NCBI GenBank assembly: GCA_964555685.1
Contig: CAZKTO010000008.1
Location: forward strand, 1 to 64,000
Reading direction: 5' to 3'
DNA from: CAZKTO01 sp964555685
Lineage (GTDB): Bacteria; Chloroflexota; Dehalococcoidia; SHYB01
DNA: 64,000 bases
The stretch's first letter is position 1. The number at the start of each line of letters is the position of its first letter. Positions 9,223 through 18,058 of the stretch are shown in pieces. The position numbers were made by a program, and so were the translations under genes. The notes under the pieces are model-generated. The model ran no database searches. It was not told the origin of the DNA and saw only the letters and a program-made list of their open reading frames with translations.

Positions 9223-9612
9223 GCCCGCCAAGCACAGCGGCTTGGACACCATGGTTTCATAGTGTCTGTTCAGCCCGCCGTTCTGCAGAAGACCAGCCGC
9301 CCGCTTGTTCGTCGACTTTTGTTTCAGGGGAGGCCAACACCAGCCCAAACACGAGCGAGAGCCGTCGCGGGCGCTCATGTTGGTCGACGGGAGCAGGCAC
9401 CACAACTACCTCGAGCCTCGATGTTCCGCGTGGCATGTGCTTGTTTCTCCTTCGCCCTGTGCTCTGCTGGCTTATGCATTGATTCGGCGAGCATCTGCTC
9501 TAACCAGGGGTCGTGTACCCCTACTGATGGGGATCGAGACCTCAACTTGACTCGCTCGAGATTGCTCAGTACACTCCCCCCATTCCATGCAACGGTCGCA
9601 GAAGGAGTTGTT
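9223..9612. other. 390-bp stretch without a supported gene
   Basis: A frame continuous with the cupin gene extends leftward to 9262, but its composition is not protein-like. The ribosome binding site AGGAG before 9613 marks the real start. No repeat or RNA gene recognised. Confidence 0.4.
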
Positions 9613-9969
9613 ATGGCACGGGCAGAGCGAAAACACCTGAGCAAGCCGGACGAGACGAGGACCTTCGAAAAAGGCAAGGTAGACTTGGTAAACATAGGTG
9701 GCGGGAGCGTCGGGAAACTTGTTCTACAACCAGGCTGGAAGTGGTCTCTTCACGTCAAGCCCATCGCCAAGACAAAACTGTGCGAAGCTTCGCATTTCGG
9801 TTATCAAGTATCTGGACGGATTCACGTCGCCATGGCTGACGGCACTGAGTTCGATGTTGGCCCAGGCGAGGTGACTGCGATACCACCAGAGCACGACGCG
9901 TGGGTTGTCGGCAATGAGCCGGCGGTCATAATCGACTGGACCGGAGCGAGCAACTACGCGAAGCGGTAG
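9613..9969 (+). CDS. Small cupin-domain protein
   Basis: 118 residues with ATG 9613 after GAAGGAG. It is a single cupin barrel: VGKLVLQPGWKWSLHVKPI, then CEASHFGYQVSGRIHVAMADG, then FDVGPGEVTAIPPEHDAWVVG. The metal-binding histidines are partly conserved (SHFGY, EHDAW). Similar small cupins are usually annotated only by fold and may bind a small ligand or act as isomerases or dioxygenases. The gene is monocistronic here and somewhat lower in GC than its neighbours. Confidence 0.75.
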   Translation: MARAERKHLSKPDETRTFEKGKVDLVNIGGGSVGKLVLQPGWKWSLHVKPIAKTKLCEASHFGYQVSGRIHVAMADGTEFDVGPGEVTAIPPEHDAWVVGNEPAVIIDWTGASNYAKR

Positions 9970-10131
9970 TCAGGGTTGACCCGTTCCCTCTAGTGGTCCC
10001 AGCATGCCAGGCCGCGCAACACACGATGCCGTCATCGCGGGCGTCCAGTCACCGCCCACGATACCGGGGCGAGCGAGCGCACCGCAGGCCAAGCAGCGGT
10101 AGGAGCCAGGCGTGGCAAGGCGCCGCACGGG

Positions 10132-10839
10132 CTACTCTCGCAGCGTCAATGTGACGATGGTGTTGTTCGCCGCGTTGTACTCGACGGAGACCCGGGCGCC
10201 CGTTCGAACCATAAAAGCGCCGACGGATACCTGAGCCCCGTTCAGGAGGAGCTTGCTCCCGGGCGTCAGGCTCAGCGTCACCTCCGCCCCCGCGTCCGTA
10301 GCGATGACGACCGCGTTGGTGATGATGTTGATCGATCGGAGCACGGCCGAGAGGCGCACGACGCCAGAGGCCGTCGCGGGCCTCTGCTCCGCCGCGGAGG
10401 GCGCGCCAGCTGCGCCGCCCGAGGCCGCCGGAGCCCTGATCGCACCCTTGCTCACCTTGGACGGTTTCGCGGGCGCCTCGAAGCGGAACCGCACCGTGGC
10501 CTGCACCGCGGGAGCGGCCGGCGACCCATCGCCGCTCAGCAGCTCGACGGTCGCCGTATGGTCGCCGGTGGCGAGGCCCGCGATCTTGATCTGCGGCTTT
10601 GCCGTGCGGGTGAGGGAGACGCCATCCAGCAGGAAGTGGAGCTGGGCGCCCTTGGGCCGGTTGGTCGTCTTGACCTTAACGGCCACCTCGGACGTCCTCA
10701 CGGTCCGGCCTTCCCGGGGGCTATCGATCCGAAGGGTCGCCGCCTTTCGTTGCGCCGGGGCCGCGGCGACGCCGAACACGAGGGCCGCGACGATCACGAG
10801 GGCGAGTCCGGACCAGGCTGTCCGCCGCTTGAGCCGCAT
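10132..10839 (-). CDS. Secreted protein with an Ig-like domain
   Basis: 235 residues from ATG 10839, preceded by AAAGGTGG. The N-terminus MRLKRRTAWSGLALVIVAAL with an Ala-rich cleavage region is a signal peptide. Residues ~35-115 form a beta-rich Ig-like module (LRIDSPREGRTVRTSEVAVKV, LHFLLDGVSL, GDHTATVELLSGDG) typical of extracellular bacterial proteins. A low-complexity Ala/Pro linker and a ~60-residue C-terminal beta domain follow. No catalytic residues were recognised. Product function unknown. Confidence 0.7.
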   Translation of the reverse strand: MRLKRRTAWSGLALVIVAALVFGVAAAPAQRKAATLRIDSPREGRTVRTSEVAVKVKTTNRPKGAQLHFLLDGVSLTRTAKPQIKIAGLATGDHTATVELLSGDGSPAAPAVQATVRFRFEAPAKPSKVSKGAIRAPAASGGAAGAPSAAEQRPATASGVVRLSAVLRSINIITNAVVIATDAGAEVTLSLTPGSKLLLNGAQVSVGAFMVRTGARVSVEYNAANNTIVTLTLRE

Positions 10840-11020
10840 GGGGACCACCTTTCTCCGCAGGCGGCGAGTCCCACGGGGAACGCCGGGATAGCGTAGAGTG
10901 TACGCCTTCCTGTCCAGTCGGGGCCCCATCGGCGGGCCCAAGGGCGGGGGTGGGCCGCCCTTCCTGATTGACAGGGGCGCGGCGACGCCCGCCGGGCGCT
11001 AGCGAAAGGCGGCCCTGACC

Positions 11021-11962
11021 TTGTCCAAGCGACGAGCCCTGGTCACCGGCGGCGCCGGATTCATCGGCTCACACCTGGTGGACCGCCTGGTCCGCGAGGG
11101 GTACGAGACCAGCGTGGTGGACAGCCTGGCCAGCGGGCGACGCGACCAGGTGAACCGCGCCGCGGCCTTTCATGAGATGGACGTGGCCTCGCCCAGGCTG
11201 GCCAAGGTCTTCCGCGACGAGCGGCCGGAGATCGTCTTCCACCTGGCGGCGCAGACCAGCGTCATCCGCTCCATCCAGCGGCCGGACGCGGATGCCAAGG
11301 CGAACGTCCTGGGCGCCATCAACGTCTTGCAGCGCTGCATCCAGTCGGGACTGGAGCGGGTCGTGGTCAGCTCGACGGGAGGCGCCCTCTACGGGGAGCC
11401 CGAGCGCCTGCCCTGCGGCGAGGCGCACCCGGTGCGGCCCCTCTCGCCCTACGGCGCCTCCAAGTTCGCCGCCGAGGTCTACACCGAGTGCCTCGCCAGG
11501 CTGGGAGGGCTGCGGTACACGATCCTCCGGTACGGGAACGTCTACGGCCCGCGGCAGGACCCGCACGGCGAGGCGGGCGTCGTCGCCATCTTCGCCGAGC
11601 ACATGCTGCGCCGGGCCGAGGTGGTCATCTTCGGCGATGGGCGCCAGGAGCGGGACTTCGTCTACGTGGACGACGTCGTGGAAGCGAACATGCGGGCCCT
11701 GGGACAGGCGAAGAGCGACGTGTACAACATCGGAACGGGGGAGGGCGCCAGCGTCAACGCCATCTTCGATCGCCTGGCCCGGCTGACCGGGTACGGGCGC
11801 CCGCCCACGTACGCGCCGGCGCGCCAGGGGGAGGTCTACCAGATCTGCCTGGACGCCGCCAAGGCCCGGCGAACGCTCGGCTGGACGCCCCGCGTCGGGC
11901 TGGACGAGGGCCTGGCGCGCACGGTGAACTATTTCCGAGAGCGCACGGGCAGGTCCTCATGA
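11021..11962 (+). CDS. NAD-dependent epimerase/dehydratase (UDP-sugar 4-epimerase-like)
   Basis: 313 residues, initiating at TTG 11021. It is an extended SDR: GGAGFIG nucleotide-binding loop at residues 10-16, FHLAAQTSV at 73-81, SSTGGALYG around 117-125 and the YGASK catalytic Tyr144/Lys148. LRYGNVYGPRQ and FVYVDDV are typical of GalE/RffG-like enzymes. It is likely to act on nucleotide sugars for envelope polysaccharide. It stands alone, followed by a large inverted repeat that may terminate transcription. Confidence 0.85.
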   Translation: MSKRRALVTGGAGFIGSHLVDRLVREGYETSVVDSLASGRRDQVNRAAAFHEMDVASPRLAKVFRDERPEIVFHLAAQTSVIRSIQRPDADAKANVLGAINVLQRCIQSGLERVVVSSTGGALYGEPERLPCGEAHPVRPLSPYGASKFAAEVYTECLARLGGLRYTILRYGNVYGPRQDPHGEAGVVAIFAEHMLRRAEVVIFGDGRQERDFVYVDDVVEANMRALGQAKSDVYNIGTGEGASVNAIFDRLARLTGYGRPPTYAPARQGEVYQICLDAAKARRTLGWTPRVGLDEGLARTVNYFRERTGRSS

Positions 11963-11975
11963 CGTCCCCAGGGCC

Positions 11976-12032
11976 ATTCGGTTGTCCTGGGAACCCTTTC
12001 TTGACAGAAAGGTGTTCCCAGGATAATCGAAT
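11976..12032. terminator. Large inverted repeat with TTGACA centre (hairpin family H1)
   Basis: The arms ATTCGGTTGTCCTGGGAA and its near complement flank CCCTTTC-TTGACA-GAAAGG, giving a hairpin of about 24 bp with two G/A differences in the outer stem. The central block (11987-12021) recurs at 61788-61820. It lies 14 bp after the epimerase stop. It could be a terminator or a small mobile palindrome. Confidence 0.6.
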
Positions 12033-12140
12033 GACCCTGATGACGCCCCGCGGGCCGGTTGACGGAGCGCCGGGAGGCGGGTAGTGTACCGCGAGGCGCG
12101 GCGAGCCTGCCATCGAGTTTGAGCGAGGAGCCTGGATCGC

Positions 12141-12764
12141 ATGCCCAGCCCTTTGACGAAGGCGACCTATGAGGTCACGGCGGAGGCCATGCCGTTCATG
12201 GCGCTGCGCCGCGACCAGCTGCCGCCAGAGCTGCGGCACTTCGAGCCCATGCGCGAAGGGGTGCTGGACAACGAGGCGATGGCGCAGCACGGCTTCTTCG
12301 GCAGCACGGGAGAGGAGCTGCGCCGCCTGGGCCGGATCACCGGCTACATCCGGGAGCTGGGGAATCCGGCCCCCGGGTCCGAGTTGCGCCCAGGCACGGA
12401 CCTGGCGGCGGCCACCGTGGTACACCTCTTCGAAGACGAGCGGGCGGCCTCGCACTGGATCGGGGAGGTGTTCCTGCGGGAGTTCGAGGAGAACGCGGGC
12501 AAGAGCATTGCGCCGGGGCAGGAGCTGATGGCCACCAGGCGGATCGAGGTGTCGGGCTTCGCGTACGAGGCGGCGGCGATCAGCGCCCTCCAGCGGTCGC
12601 CCATCGGCCTCGTGTCGTCGACGGTCGTCGACTTCCGCGTGGGGCGGCTGCTGGGCGTCGCGTACGTGGTCAGCGCCGGCGACTGCGCGCGCCCGGAGAT
12701 GGCGGAGCCCATGGCCCGCGAGCTGGAGAAGCAGATGGTGCGGGTCGTGCTGGGCTCCGCCTAG
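12141..12764 (+). CDS. Conserved hypothetical protein, 207 aa
   Basis: Starts at ATG 12141, soon after GAGCGAGGAG. It has no signal peptide and no transmembrane segment. Alternating hydrophobic strands and helices (TVVHLFEDERAASHWIGEVF, FAYEAAAISA, GLVSSTVVDFRVGRLLGVAYVV) suggest a soluble alpha/beta fold. The repeated layout resembles lipoprotein-like or PsbP/PknH-type sensor domains of unknown function, but I do not recognise the family. Its last four bases overlap the convergent end of the oxidoreductase gene at 12761. Confidence 0.6.
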   Translation: MPSPLTKATYEVTAEAMPFMALRRDQLPPELRHFEPMREGVLDNEAMAQHGFFGSTGEELRRLGRITGYIRELGNPAPGSELRPGTDLAAATVVHLFEDERAASHWIGEVFLREFEENAGKSIAPGQELMATRRIEVSGFAYEAAAISALQRSPIGLVSSTVVDFRVGRLLGVAYVVSAGDCARPEMAEPMARELEKQMVRVVLGSA

Positions 12765-13822
12765 CGCGGGATGGAGACCCAGCGGCCCTCGATGGCGGAG
12801 CGGCGCGCCGCGTCGATCACCTGCTGACTGCGCCAGCCGTCCTCGAAGTCGGGCGCGATCTGGCGGCCCGCGCGCACGGCCTCCACGATCCGCCGCGTCC
12901 AGACGGTGAACGGGACGTAGTGGGGGTCGGCGATGTCCCGGGGAACGTCGGGCGCGGGAACCGGCGCCTCGGCCAGGGCCTGGCCGGCCTTGGCGGCGAG
13001 GAGCCGGTCGCCCTCCAGCACCAGGGTGCCTTCGGAGCCGTAGGCCTCGATGCGCATGGGCGGGCCGCCGGTGGCCGTCGCCGCGCCGGCCAGGTAGGCG
13101 CCCATGGCCCCGCTGGCGAAGCGGAAGAGCAGGAAGAACGTATCGTCCACCTCCGACTTCACGGTCCCGCCGCCCAGGATGTGGGGCTCCTTTACGAGCG
13201 TGTCGAGCTGGGCGCCGACGCCGGTGATGTCGCCGAAGACGAAGCGCAGCGTGTCGATGGTGTGCGAGCCGGAGGCGCCGAGCCATCCCCCGCCCGATTT
13301 CGCCTGGAACCACCAGGGCGAGATGCGCCCGTGGGTGGCCCGGATGAAGTCGCCGAAGGCCGTGACATGGACGTGGCCCAGCACGCCCAGGAAGCCCTCG
13401 TGGACGAGGCGCCGCATCTCCGCCCGGGCGGGCACCGTGCGGAACTCGTAGTTGACCAGGTGGATGACGCCGCGCGCCCGGGCCCGGTCCAGCATCTCGC
13501 GGCCCTGGGCGGCGTCCATGGCGAAGGGCTTCTCGCAGAGGACGTGCTTGCCCGCCTCGATGGCGGCTATGACGCCGTCGTGGTGCAGGTACGGCGGCGT
13601 GACGACGCTGACGAGGTCGACGTCCGGGAGCTGGGCGAGCTGGCGCGGGTCCGTGGTAGCGTGGGGGATGCCGAAGCGCTCGGCGACGGCGTGGGCGCGG
13701 GCCGCATCGTGGCTGCAGACGGCGACGACGCGGGCCCCCGGCGTCCTGGCCCAGACGGGGATCTGGACGCGGACGCCGAAGCCGGTGCCGATGACGCCGA
13801 CGCCGATCGTCTCCTTGCCCAT
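12761..13822 (-). CDS. Gfo/Idh/MocA family NAD(P)-dependent oxidoreductase
   Basis: 353 residues from ATG 13822 with GAGGTG upstream. The N-terminal Rossmann fold VGVIGTGFGVRVQIP, SVVTPPYLHHDGVIAAIEAG and the signature EKPFAM (Lys) identify the family. The C-terminal alpha/beta domain includes GGWLGASGSHTIDTLRFVFGD with the conserved His/Asp. Family members oxidise or reduce sugars, inositols or their derivatives; the substrate is unknown. A TATAAT on the minus strand (13887-13892) could be its -10 box, but no good -35 is visible. Confidence 0.87.
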   Translation of the reverse strand: MGKETIGVGVIGTGFGVRVQIPVWARTPGARVVAVCSHDAARAHAVAERFGIPHATTDPRQLAQLPDVDLVSVVTPPYLHHDGVIAAIEAGKHVLCEKPFAMDAAQGREMLDRARARGVIHLVNYEFRTVPARAEMRRLVHEGFLGVLGHVHVTAFGDFIRATHGRISPWWFQAKSGGGWLGASGSHTIDTLRFVFGDITGVGAQLDTLVKEPHILGGGTVKSEVDDTFFLLFRFASGAMGAYLAGAATATGGPPMRIEAYGSEGTLVLEGDRLLAAKAGQALAEAPVPAPDVPRDIADPHYVPFTVWTRRIVEAVRAGRQIAPDFEDGWRSQQVIDAARRSAIEGRWVSIPR

Positions 13823-13926
13823 GACGCACCTCGCCGCGGTCGCCGCTCCGGTTCCCACCATCGGGACGCCAGGCGGCCGCCGGGCCATTATACGCGAAGG
13901 CCCGCCGGCTCCATTTGCATGGACTC

Positions 13927-13962
13927 ATCCCGAAATACCCTCCCCCTTGACGGGGGAGGGTA
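13927..13962. repeat. Palindromic repeat family P (CCCTCCCCC-TTGA-GGGGGAGGG), copy 1
   Basis: TCATCCCGAAAT is followed by the perfect palindrome TACCCTCCCCC / GGGGGAGGGTA (13936-13962). Related copies are at 18059-18095, 33934-33998 (with the CATTTCGGGATGG arm), 35065-35100 and, in part, 51903-51935. All are intergenic. Confidence 0.8.
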
Positions 13963-14004
13963 TAGCTCCATCTTTATGATCGGTCCGGGAACGCCTTTCG
14001 CGGT

Positions 14005-14034
14005 TTGACACCCCTTCTGAGGCGCTGCTAGAAT
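14005..14034 (+). promoter_or_regulatory. Sigma70-type promoter for the flavin monooxygenase gene
   Basis: TTGACA (14005-14010) and TAGAAT (14029-14034) are separated by 18 bp, giving a leader of about 108 nt to ATG 14149. Confidence 0.6.
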
Positions 14035-14148
14035 CGGGCCGCCGCTCCCCCAGACCGCCGCCGGCCTCCGTTGCCGCATCCTGTCGATGGAGACGCCGTC
14101 GCCGAGCTGCGTCTGTTTGGGTCTCTTCGCGGCGCCCGGAAGAGCGCC

Positions 14149-15375
14149 ATGCACCTGATGTACTTCACCGAGCAGCCGATGAGCGCCTACCCGGAGGACG
14201 AGGCCAGGCGGTACGGCTACACGGCCCTGCTCTTTCCCAACCGCTTCTTCGACCCGCAGGCCGCCAGCCAACTCTACAGCGAGCGGCTGGAGGAGTATCT
14301 CTACGCGGAGGAGATGGGCGCCGACGGGATCATGCTCAACGAGCACCACAACGCGCCCTTCTGCATGTCCGCCAAGATCAACATGATCGCCGCCATCCTG
14401 GCCGCCACGACGAAGCGCGTGAAGATCGTGCTCCTGGGCAACCCGCTGCCGCTGGCGGACAATCCGGTCCGGCTGGCCGAGGAGCTCTCGATGATCGACA
14501 TGATCTCGAGGGGCCGGCTGGTCTCGGGGTTCGTGCGCGGCGGCGGCGTCGAGACGCTGGCGTCCAACACGAACCCGGCGTACAACCGCGAGCGGTTCCA
14601 GGAGGCGCACGATCTGATCGTCAAGGCGTGGACGGTCTCGGGACCCTTCCGCTGGGAGGGGAACCACTATCAGGCGCGGGTGGTGAACCCGTGGGCGGTG
14701 CCGCTCCAGAAGCCGCACCCGCGGGTATGGATCCCCGGAGTCCACAGCAAGGAGACGGTCGTCTGGGCGGCGCAGCACCGCTACCCGTACATCGCGCTGA
14801 ACACGACGACCGAGGACACGCTGGCGATCTGGAAGATCTACGACGAGGCGGCCCGCGAGGCGGGCTACGAGGCAGGGCCGGAGCAGCGGGGGTACCTGAT
14901 CCGGTGCCACGTGGCGGAGACGGAGGAGCGGGCGCTCCGGAACGCGCGCCAGTTCATGTGGATGCAGGGCGAGTTCACCGGCCTGGCGCACCCCGTCTGG
15001 TCGGCGCCGGCGGGGTATCTTGGGCCGTGGGCGAGGCGCGAGATCGCCAAGCGCCGGACGTCGCCGCGCCGAGTGCCCACGTTTGAAGAGCAGCTGGCCC
15101 AGGGCCAGATCATCGCCGGGACGCCCCGCCAGGTGGTGAAGCGACTGACCGAGCTCCTCGAGCGGGCCCGGCCGTCGATCCTGGCGTTCTGGGCCAACGA
15201 CGGCAAGGTGGGCCACGAGGACTCGATGACGTGCATCCGGCTGCTGGGCCAGGAGGTGATGCCGGCGGTCCGCGAGATCGGTGAGCGCATGGGGCTCAAG
15301 AGCCCCTTCGAGCTGAACACGCCGGTGAGCCTGGCCTGCACGCCCAAGGGCGAGCTGCGGACGGCGGGGGCGTAG
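14149..15375 (+). CDS. LLM-class flavin-dependent oxidoreductase (luciferase-like)
   Basis: 408 residues from ATG 14149. It is a bacterial-luciferase-like TIM barrel: MHLMYFTEQPMSAYPE, YAEEMGADGIMLNEHHNAPF, KIVLLGNPLPLADNPVRLAEELSMIDMISRGRL and GFVRGGGVETLASN. These are signatures of F420- or FMN-dependent monooxygenases. The C-terminus includes the GTPRQVVKRL segment common in the family. Such enzymes typically hydroxylate or cleave small organics, including desulfonation reactions; the substrate is unknown. It is transcribed alone from a clear promoter. Confidence 0.88.
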   Translation: MHLMYFTEQPMSAYPEDEARRYGYTALLFPNRFFDPQAASQLYSERLEEYLYAEEMGADGIMLNEHHNAPFCMSAKINMIAAILAATTKRVKIVLLGNPLPLADNPVRLAEELSMIDMISRGRLVSGFVRGGGVETLASNTNPAYNRERFQEAHDLIVKAWTVSGPFRWEGNHYQARVVNPWAVPLQKPHPRVWIPGVHSKETVVWAAQHRYPYIALNTTTEDTLAIWKIYDEAAREAGYEAGPEQRGYLIRCHVAETEERALRNARQFMWMQGEFTGLAHPVWSAPAGYLGPWARREIAKRRTSPRRVPTFEEQLAQGQIIAGTPRQVVKRLTELLERARPSILAFWANDGKVGHEDSMTCIRLLGQEVMPAVREIGERMGLKSPFELNTPVSLACTPKGELRTAGA

Positions 15376-15391
15376 GGGATTGCCCTAGCCT

Positions 15392-16222
15392 TCATAAGCT
15401 GAGCCCTAGTTTGTACTGCCCCTTGGGAGATCGCTTAATTATCTTCTGCCAGAACTCGTTCCCACGGGGGTGCTTGCTGGCGAAGACCATGTGATAGAGC
15501 TTCACCTGTTTCGTGTTCGGTATCCAGACCTCATCGTTCGGGTACTCGTACCCGATGTCCTTCAGGCGACTTTCGTAGTAATCGAGCAAGACCCGCGAAG
15601 CCTTCCTAGGGTCTTGCTTCATGGCGTCGAAGAAGGGTTCTTTGTACCCGTCCCCGCCGAGGAACTTGTCGAGCCTGTCTAGCTCCTTATTCCAGTTGCG
15701 TTTGATGAACCCAATGGGGAAGGTAACGATGATGTCCATTCGCCTTCCCTGGGTCAGGGAGGCCAAAGCATCGAAGCTCATCTCCCATCCCCAGGCGTCA
15801 ATGACGGCGAGTTCCAAAGATTCGTTGGCTGGGAGGAGGGTCTGGCGCAGGGCAGGAACGACAGTGTTACAGTCCTGCGTGAAGTAGAGGGGCATTGGAG
15901 GCGCGGTGAGACTAGCAACGCGGCTGCGGAGGGCTACTATGCTCGCGGGATTGATGTCATTGAAAAGGTAGTGCGTGAATCGGTCACGAATGTCGATAGC
16001 CTGCAAAGGGGACCCAGGGAACTCGGTCTGGGTATCTTCAATAACGCACCTTCCAGGCCCAGAGAAGAGGTCTATGAAGCACCGAAACCGGCTACGATTC
16101 TTCATGCCTGTGCTGAAAATGCCAGCAAGACGATGGATATAGTCGTGCTTGTCAACCGACCACTGGCCGGTCACGAGGGCAAGCCCTCCGTCTGACGCTA
16201 TGACAAGTGCCTGTCCGCTCAT
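15392..16222 (-). CDS. Three-Cys-motif partner protein TcmP
   Basis: 276 residues. DKHDYIHRLAGIFSTGMKNR followed by CFIDLFSGPGRCVIEDT and FPGSPLQA is diagnostic of the TcmP family. The DLFSGPG loop resembles motif I of SAM-dependent methyltransferases. Other blocks are YLFNDINP and DAWGWEMSFDAL. The ATG overlaps the stop of the upstream DUF5131 gene (ATGA at 16219-16222), so the two are translationally coupled. GC content is visibly lower than in flanking genes, suggesting horizontal acquisition. The biochemical role of the pair is not established. Confidence 0.85.
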   Translation of the reverse strand: MSGQALVIASDGGLALVTGQWSVDKHDYIHRLAGIFSTGMKNRSRFRCFIDLFSGPGRCVIEDTQTEFPGSPLQAIDIRDRFTHYLFNDINPASIVALRSRVASLTAPPMPLYFTQDCNTVVPALRQTLLPANESLELAVIDAWGWEMSFDALASLTQGRRMDIIVTFPIGFIKRNWNKELDRLDKFLGGDGYKEPFFDAMKQDPRKASRVLLDYYESRLKDIGYEYPNDEVWIPNTKQVKLYHMVFASKHPRGNEFWQKIIKRSPKGQYKLGLSL

Positions 16223-16983
16223 GTCCCAAGTCCCACCAACAATCTAGGCTCTACGAATTCGTGCCCCAACTCAGGCATTTCCCGCCAAAGCCGACCGTCT
16301 AAGAGAGCTTCATCGTGTCCTCTTGGATGGGGATGGCCGCCAAGTTGCTTTAGGAAGAAAGCGACCCCTATCTGTTGGCACTGGTCTCGAAGGTCTCGTA
16401 TCCAGTCAAGGTGTGCAGGGCGGGCGCGCGGGCCGCTTTCTCCCCCCGCGATAACCCAATGCAGACCTTTCAAGTGTGTACGGAGGTTCACAGGCCCAAG
16501 TAACGGTTCACAGGACAGGAACCGCAACTTGGCCGGCACTCGTTTCAGCTCAGGTATTCTCCGTTCTGCCCAGTATTGGTTCTCAATGGACACGCCGATC
16601 CAAACGTTGTCAGGGAAGGGCAAAAGGGGCGCCAACGACGCCAGCCGCTCATGACGTTTCGTGAGCACCTGGAACCGATGCTGCGGGGCCTGGCACATCA
16701 CCTGGAATACGGCCGAGATGAACGAGTCGGGCACGCTCTCGTGGAACAGATCGCTCATGCTGTTGACAAAGATCAGTCGCGGCGCGCGCCAGCGCAACGG
16801 CAGGTCCAGCCGGTCGTGGTGCAGCGTGATCGTGGTCTCGCCAGGCAGATAGGGGCCGCCACGCCGGAACCGCAGCGTGAACGCTTCCGCATAACAGTAG
16901 GCGCATCCAGGGCTGACCTTGGTGCAACCCGTAACGGGGTTCCAGGTCGCCTGCGTCCACTCGATCCTAGATCTGTCGCCCAT
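16219..16983 (-). CDS. DUF5131 (phage Gp37/Gp68-like) three-Cys-motif protein
   Basis: 254 residues from ATG 16983. The start is chosen at MGDRSRIEWTQATWNPVTGC because the upstream extension is repeat sequence. The motif GCTKVSPGCAYCYAE gives C-x6-C-x2-C, resembling a radical-SAM iron-sulfur site. IFVNSMSDLFHE, FQVLTKRHERL, VWIGVSIENQYWAERRIPEL, FLSCEPLLGPV and VIAGGESGPRARP are all family hallmarks. It forms an overlapping operon with TcmP. The family is widespread in phages and bacteria without an assigned reaction. Confidence 0.9.
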   Translation of the reverse strand: MGDRSRIEWTQATWNPVTGCTKVSPGCAYCYAEAFTLRFRRGGPYLPGETTITLHHDRLDLPLRWRAPRLIFVNSMSDLFHESVPDSFISAVFQVMCQAPQHRFQVLTKRHERLASLAPLLPFPDNVWIGVSIENQYWAERRIPELKRVPAKLRFLSCEPLLGPVNLRTHLKGLHWVIAGGESGPRARPAHLDWIRDLRDQCQQIGVAFFLKQLGGHPHPRGHDEALLDGRLWREMPELGHEFVEPRLLVGLGT

Positions 16984-17012
16984 GGACGTGTGCCCTGTCG
17001 TCTCAGCCGTAT

Positions 17013-17125
17013 CCTGAGCCTGTCGAAGGGGTGACTGAATAGAGTAGCGTGGCCTTGACACCGCTGCAACAAGGGCGTGTCGCGCGCCTCACCGGCCGAG
17101 CCCTGAGTCTGTCGAAGGGTACTCC
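17013..17125. repeat. Short dispersed repeats of the GAGCCTGTCGAAGG type
   Basis: GAGCCTGTCGAAGGGGTGA at ~17018-17036 and GAGTCTGTCGAAGGGTACT at ~17105-17123 are two copies of the same motif. It also occurs in variant form inside ubiD (24133-24165) and the CoA-transferase at 39225-39245. The second copy provides the last residues and stop of the alpha/beta hydrolase. Confidence 0.6.
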
Positions 17126-17976
17126 TTCAGCCACGTCCGCATCTCCTCGATCACCCGCTCGGCGGCCTCCTCCTGGATGAAGTGACCGGCGTCCTTGATG
17201 AGGACATACTTCATGTTCGTCAGGTAGCGGTGGAGGCCGTCGCCGGTCCAGGGCGGGATGGGCCTGTCGTGCTCGCCCCAGAGGACGAGGGCGGGCATGT
17301 CCATGGTGCGGCCCTCGTACCTCTTGTACTGCAGCTCGTACTCGCTGACGCGGCCGCGGTAGTGGCGCAGCGTCGCCTCCAGAGCGCCGGGCTGGTCGTA
17401 GGCGCGCGAGTACTCGGCCAGGTCCTCCTCTGTGTAGTGGTTGCGGTGGGACCAGTGGACGAGGAAGTGGCGGACGAGCTCGCTGAACTTCCCGCTCAGG
17501 AGCCGCTCCGGCAGGCCGGGGATCTTGAAGAGCTCGGTGTACCAGACCTCCGGGTTGAAGGGCAGGCGCATGCGGGCCAGGTAGAAGCTGGTATCGAGGA
17601 TGACGAGGCGGTCGGCGAAGGCCGGGTGTTCGAGGGCGATGATGTAGGCGAGGGCGCCGCCCCAGTCCTGGCCGACGACGATAGCCCTCTCGTGCCCGAG
17701 GCCGCGCATGAGCTCGACGACGTCCTTGGCGCAGGTGGCGCGCTCGTAGCCCCAGTCGGGCTTCTCGGAGTCGCCGAAGCCGCGCAGGTCGGGGGCGACG
17801 ACGGTGAAGCGCTCGGCCATGGCGGGGATGATCTTACGCCAGCAGTACCAGGTCTGGGGCCAGCCGTGGAGCATGACCATGGGAGGCCCCTGGCCCGCGA
17901 TGACGTAGTGGAGCTGGATGCCGTTGGCCTGGGCGTACCGGTGCTGCCAGCCGTGGGCTGCCGTGGGGTGGGTCAT
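17089..17976 (-). CDS. Alpha/beta hydrolase (epoxide hydrolase/haloalkane dehalogenase type)
   Basis: 295 residues from ATG 17976, with GAGGAGAG upstream. HGWPQTWYCWR (oxyanion HGxP), DLRGFGDSEKP, the nucleophile Asp in VVGQDWGGALA and the catalytic His in KDAGHFIQEE are present. An Asp nucleophile with HGxP points to epoxide hydrolases, fluoroacetate or haloalkane dehalogenases rather than esterases. The last residues after WLKEYP are encoded by a dispersed repeat that also supplies the stop codon, so the natural C-terminus was probably replaced. Confidence 0.87.
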   Translation of the reverse strand: MTHPTAAHGWQHRYAQANGIQLHYVIAGQGPPMVMLHGWPQTWYCWRKIIPAMAERFTVVAPDLRGFGDSEKPDWGYERATCAKDVVELMRGLGHERAIVVGQDWGGALAYIIALEHPAFADRLVILDTSFYLARMRLPFNPEVWYTELFKIPGLPERLLSGKFSELVRHFLVHWSHRNHYTEEDLAEYSRAYDQPGALEATLRHYRGRVSEYELQYKRYEGRTMDMPALVLWGEHDRPIPPWTGDGLHRYLTNMKYVLIKDAGHFIQEEAAERVIEEMRTWLKEYPSTDSGLGR

Positions 17977-18058
17977 GGGACTCTCCTCGGGCGCGCGTCT
18001 CGGCGGCCATTGTAGCCCGTCACGCACCAGCGGGTCATCGAGAGAGGAGACCACGAGC

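Noticed and set aside
8155..9405. 416-residue ORF antisense to the SMP-30 gene
   Set aside because: No family motif; the plus strand encodes a clear SMP-30 propeller with good codon pattern.
11754..13928. 724-residue minus-strand ORF spanning the oxidoreductase region
   Set aside because: Out-of-frame shadow of the Gfo/Idh/MocA gene and of the antisense of neighbours; extremely rich in Arg/Pro/Gly/His, as expected of high-GC shadows.
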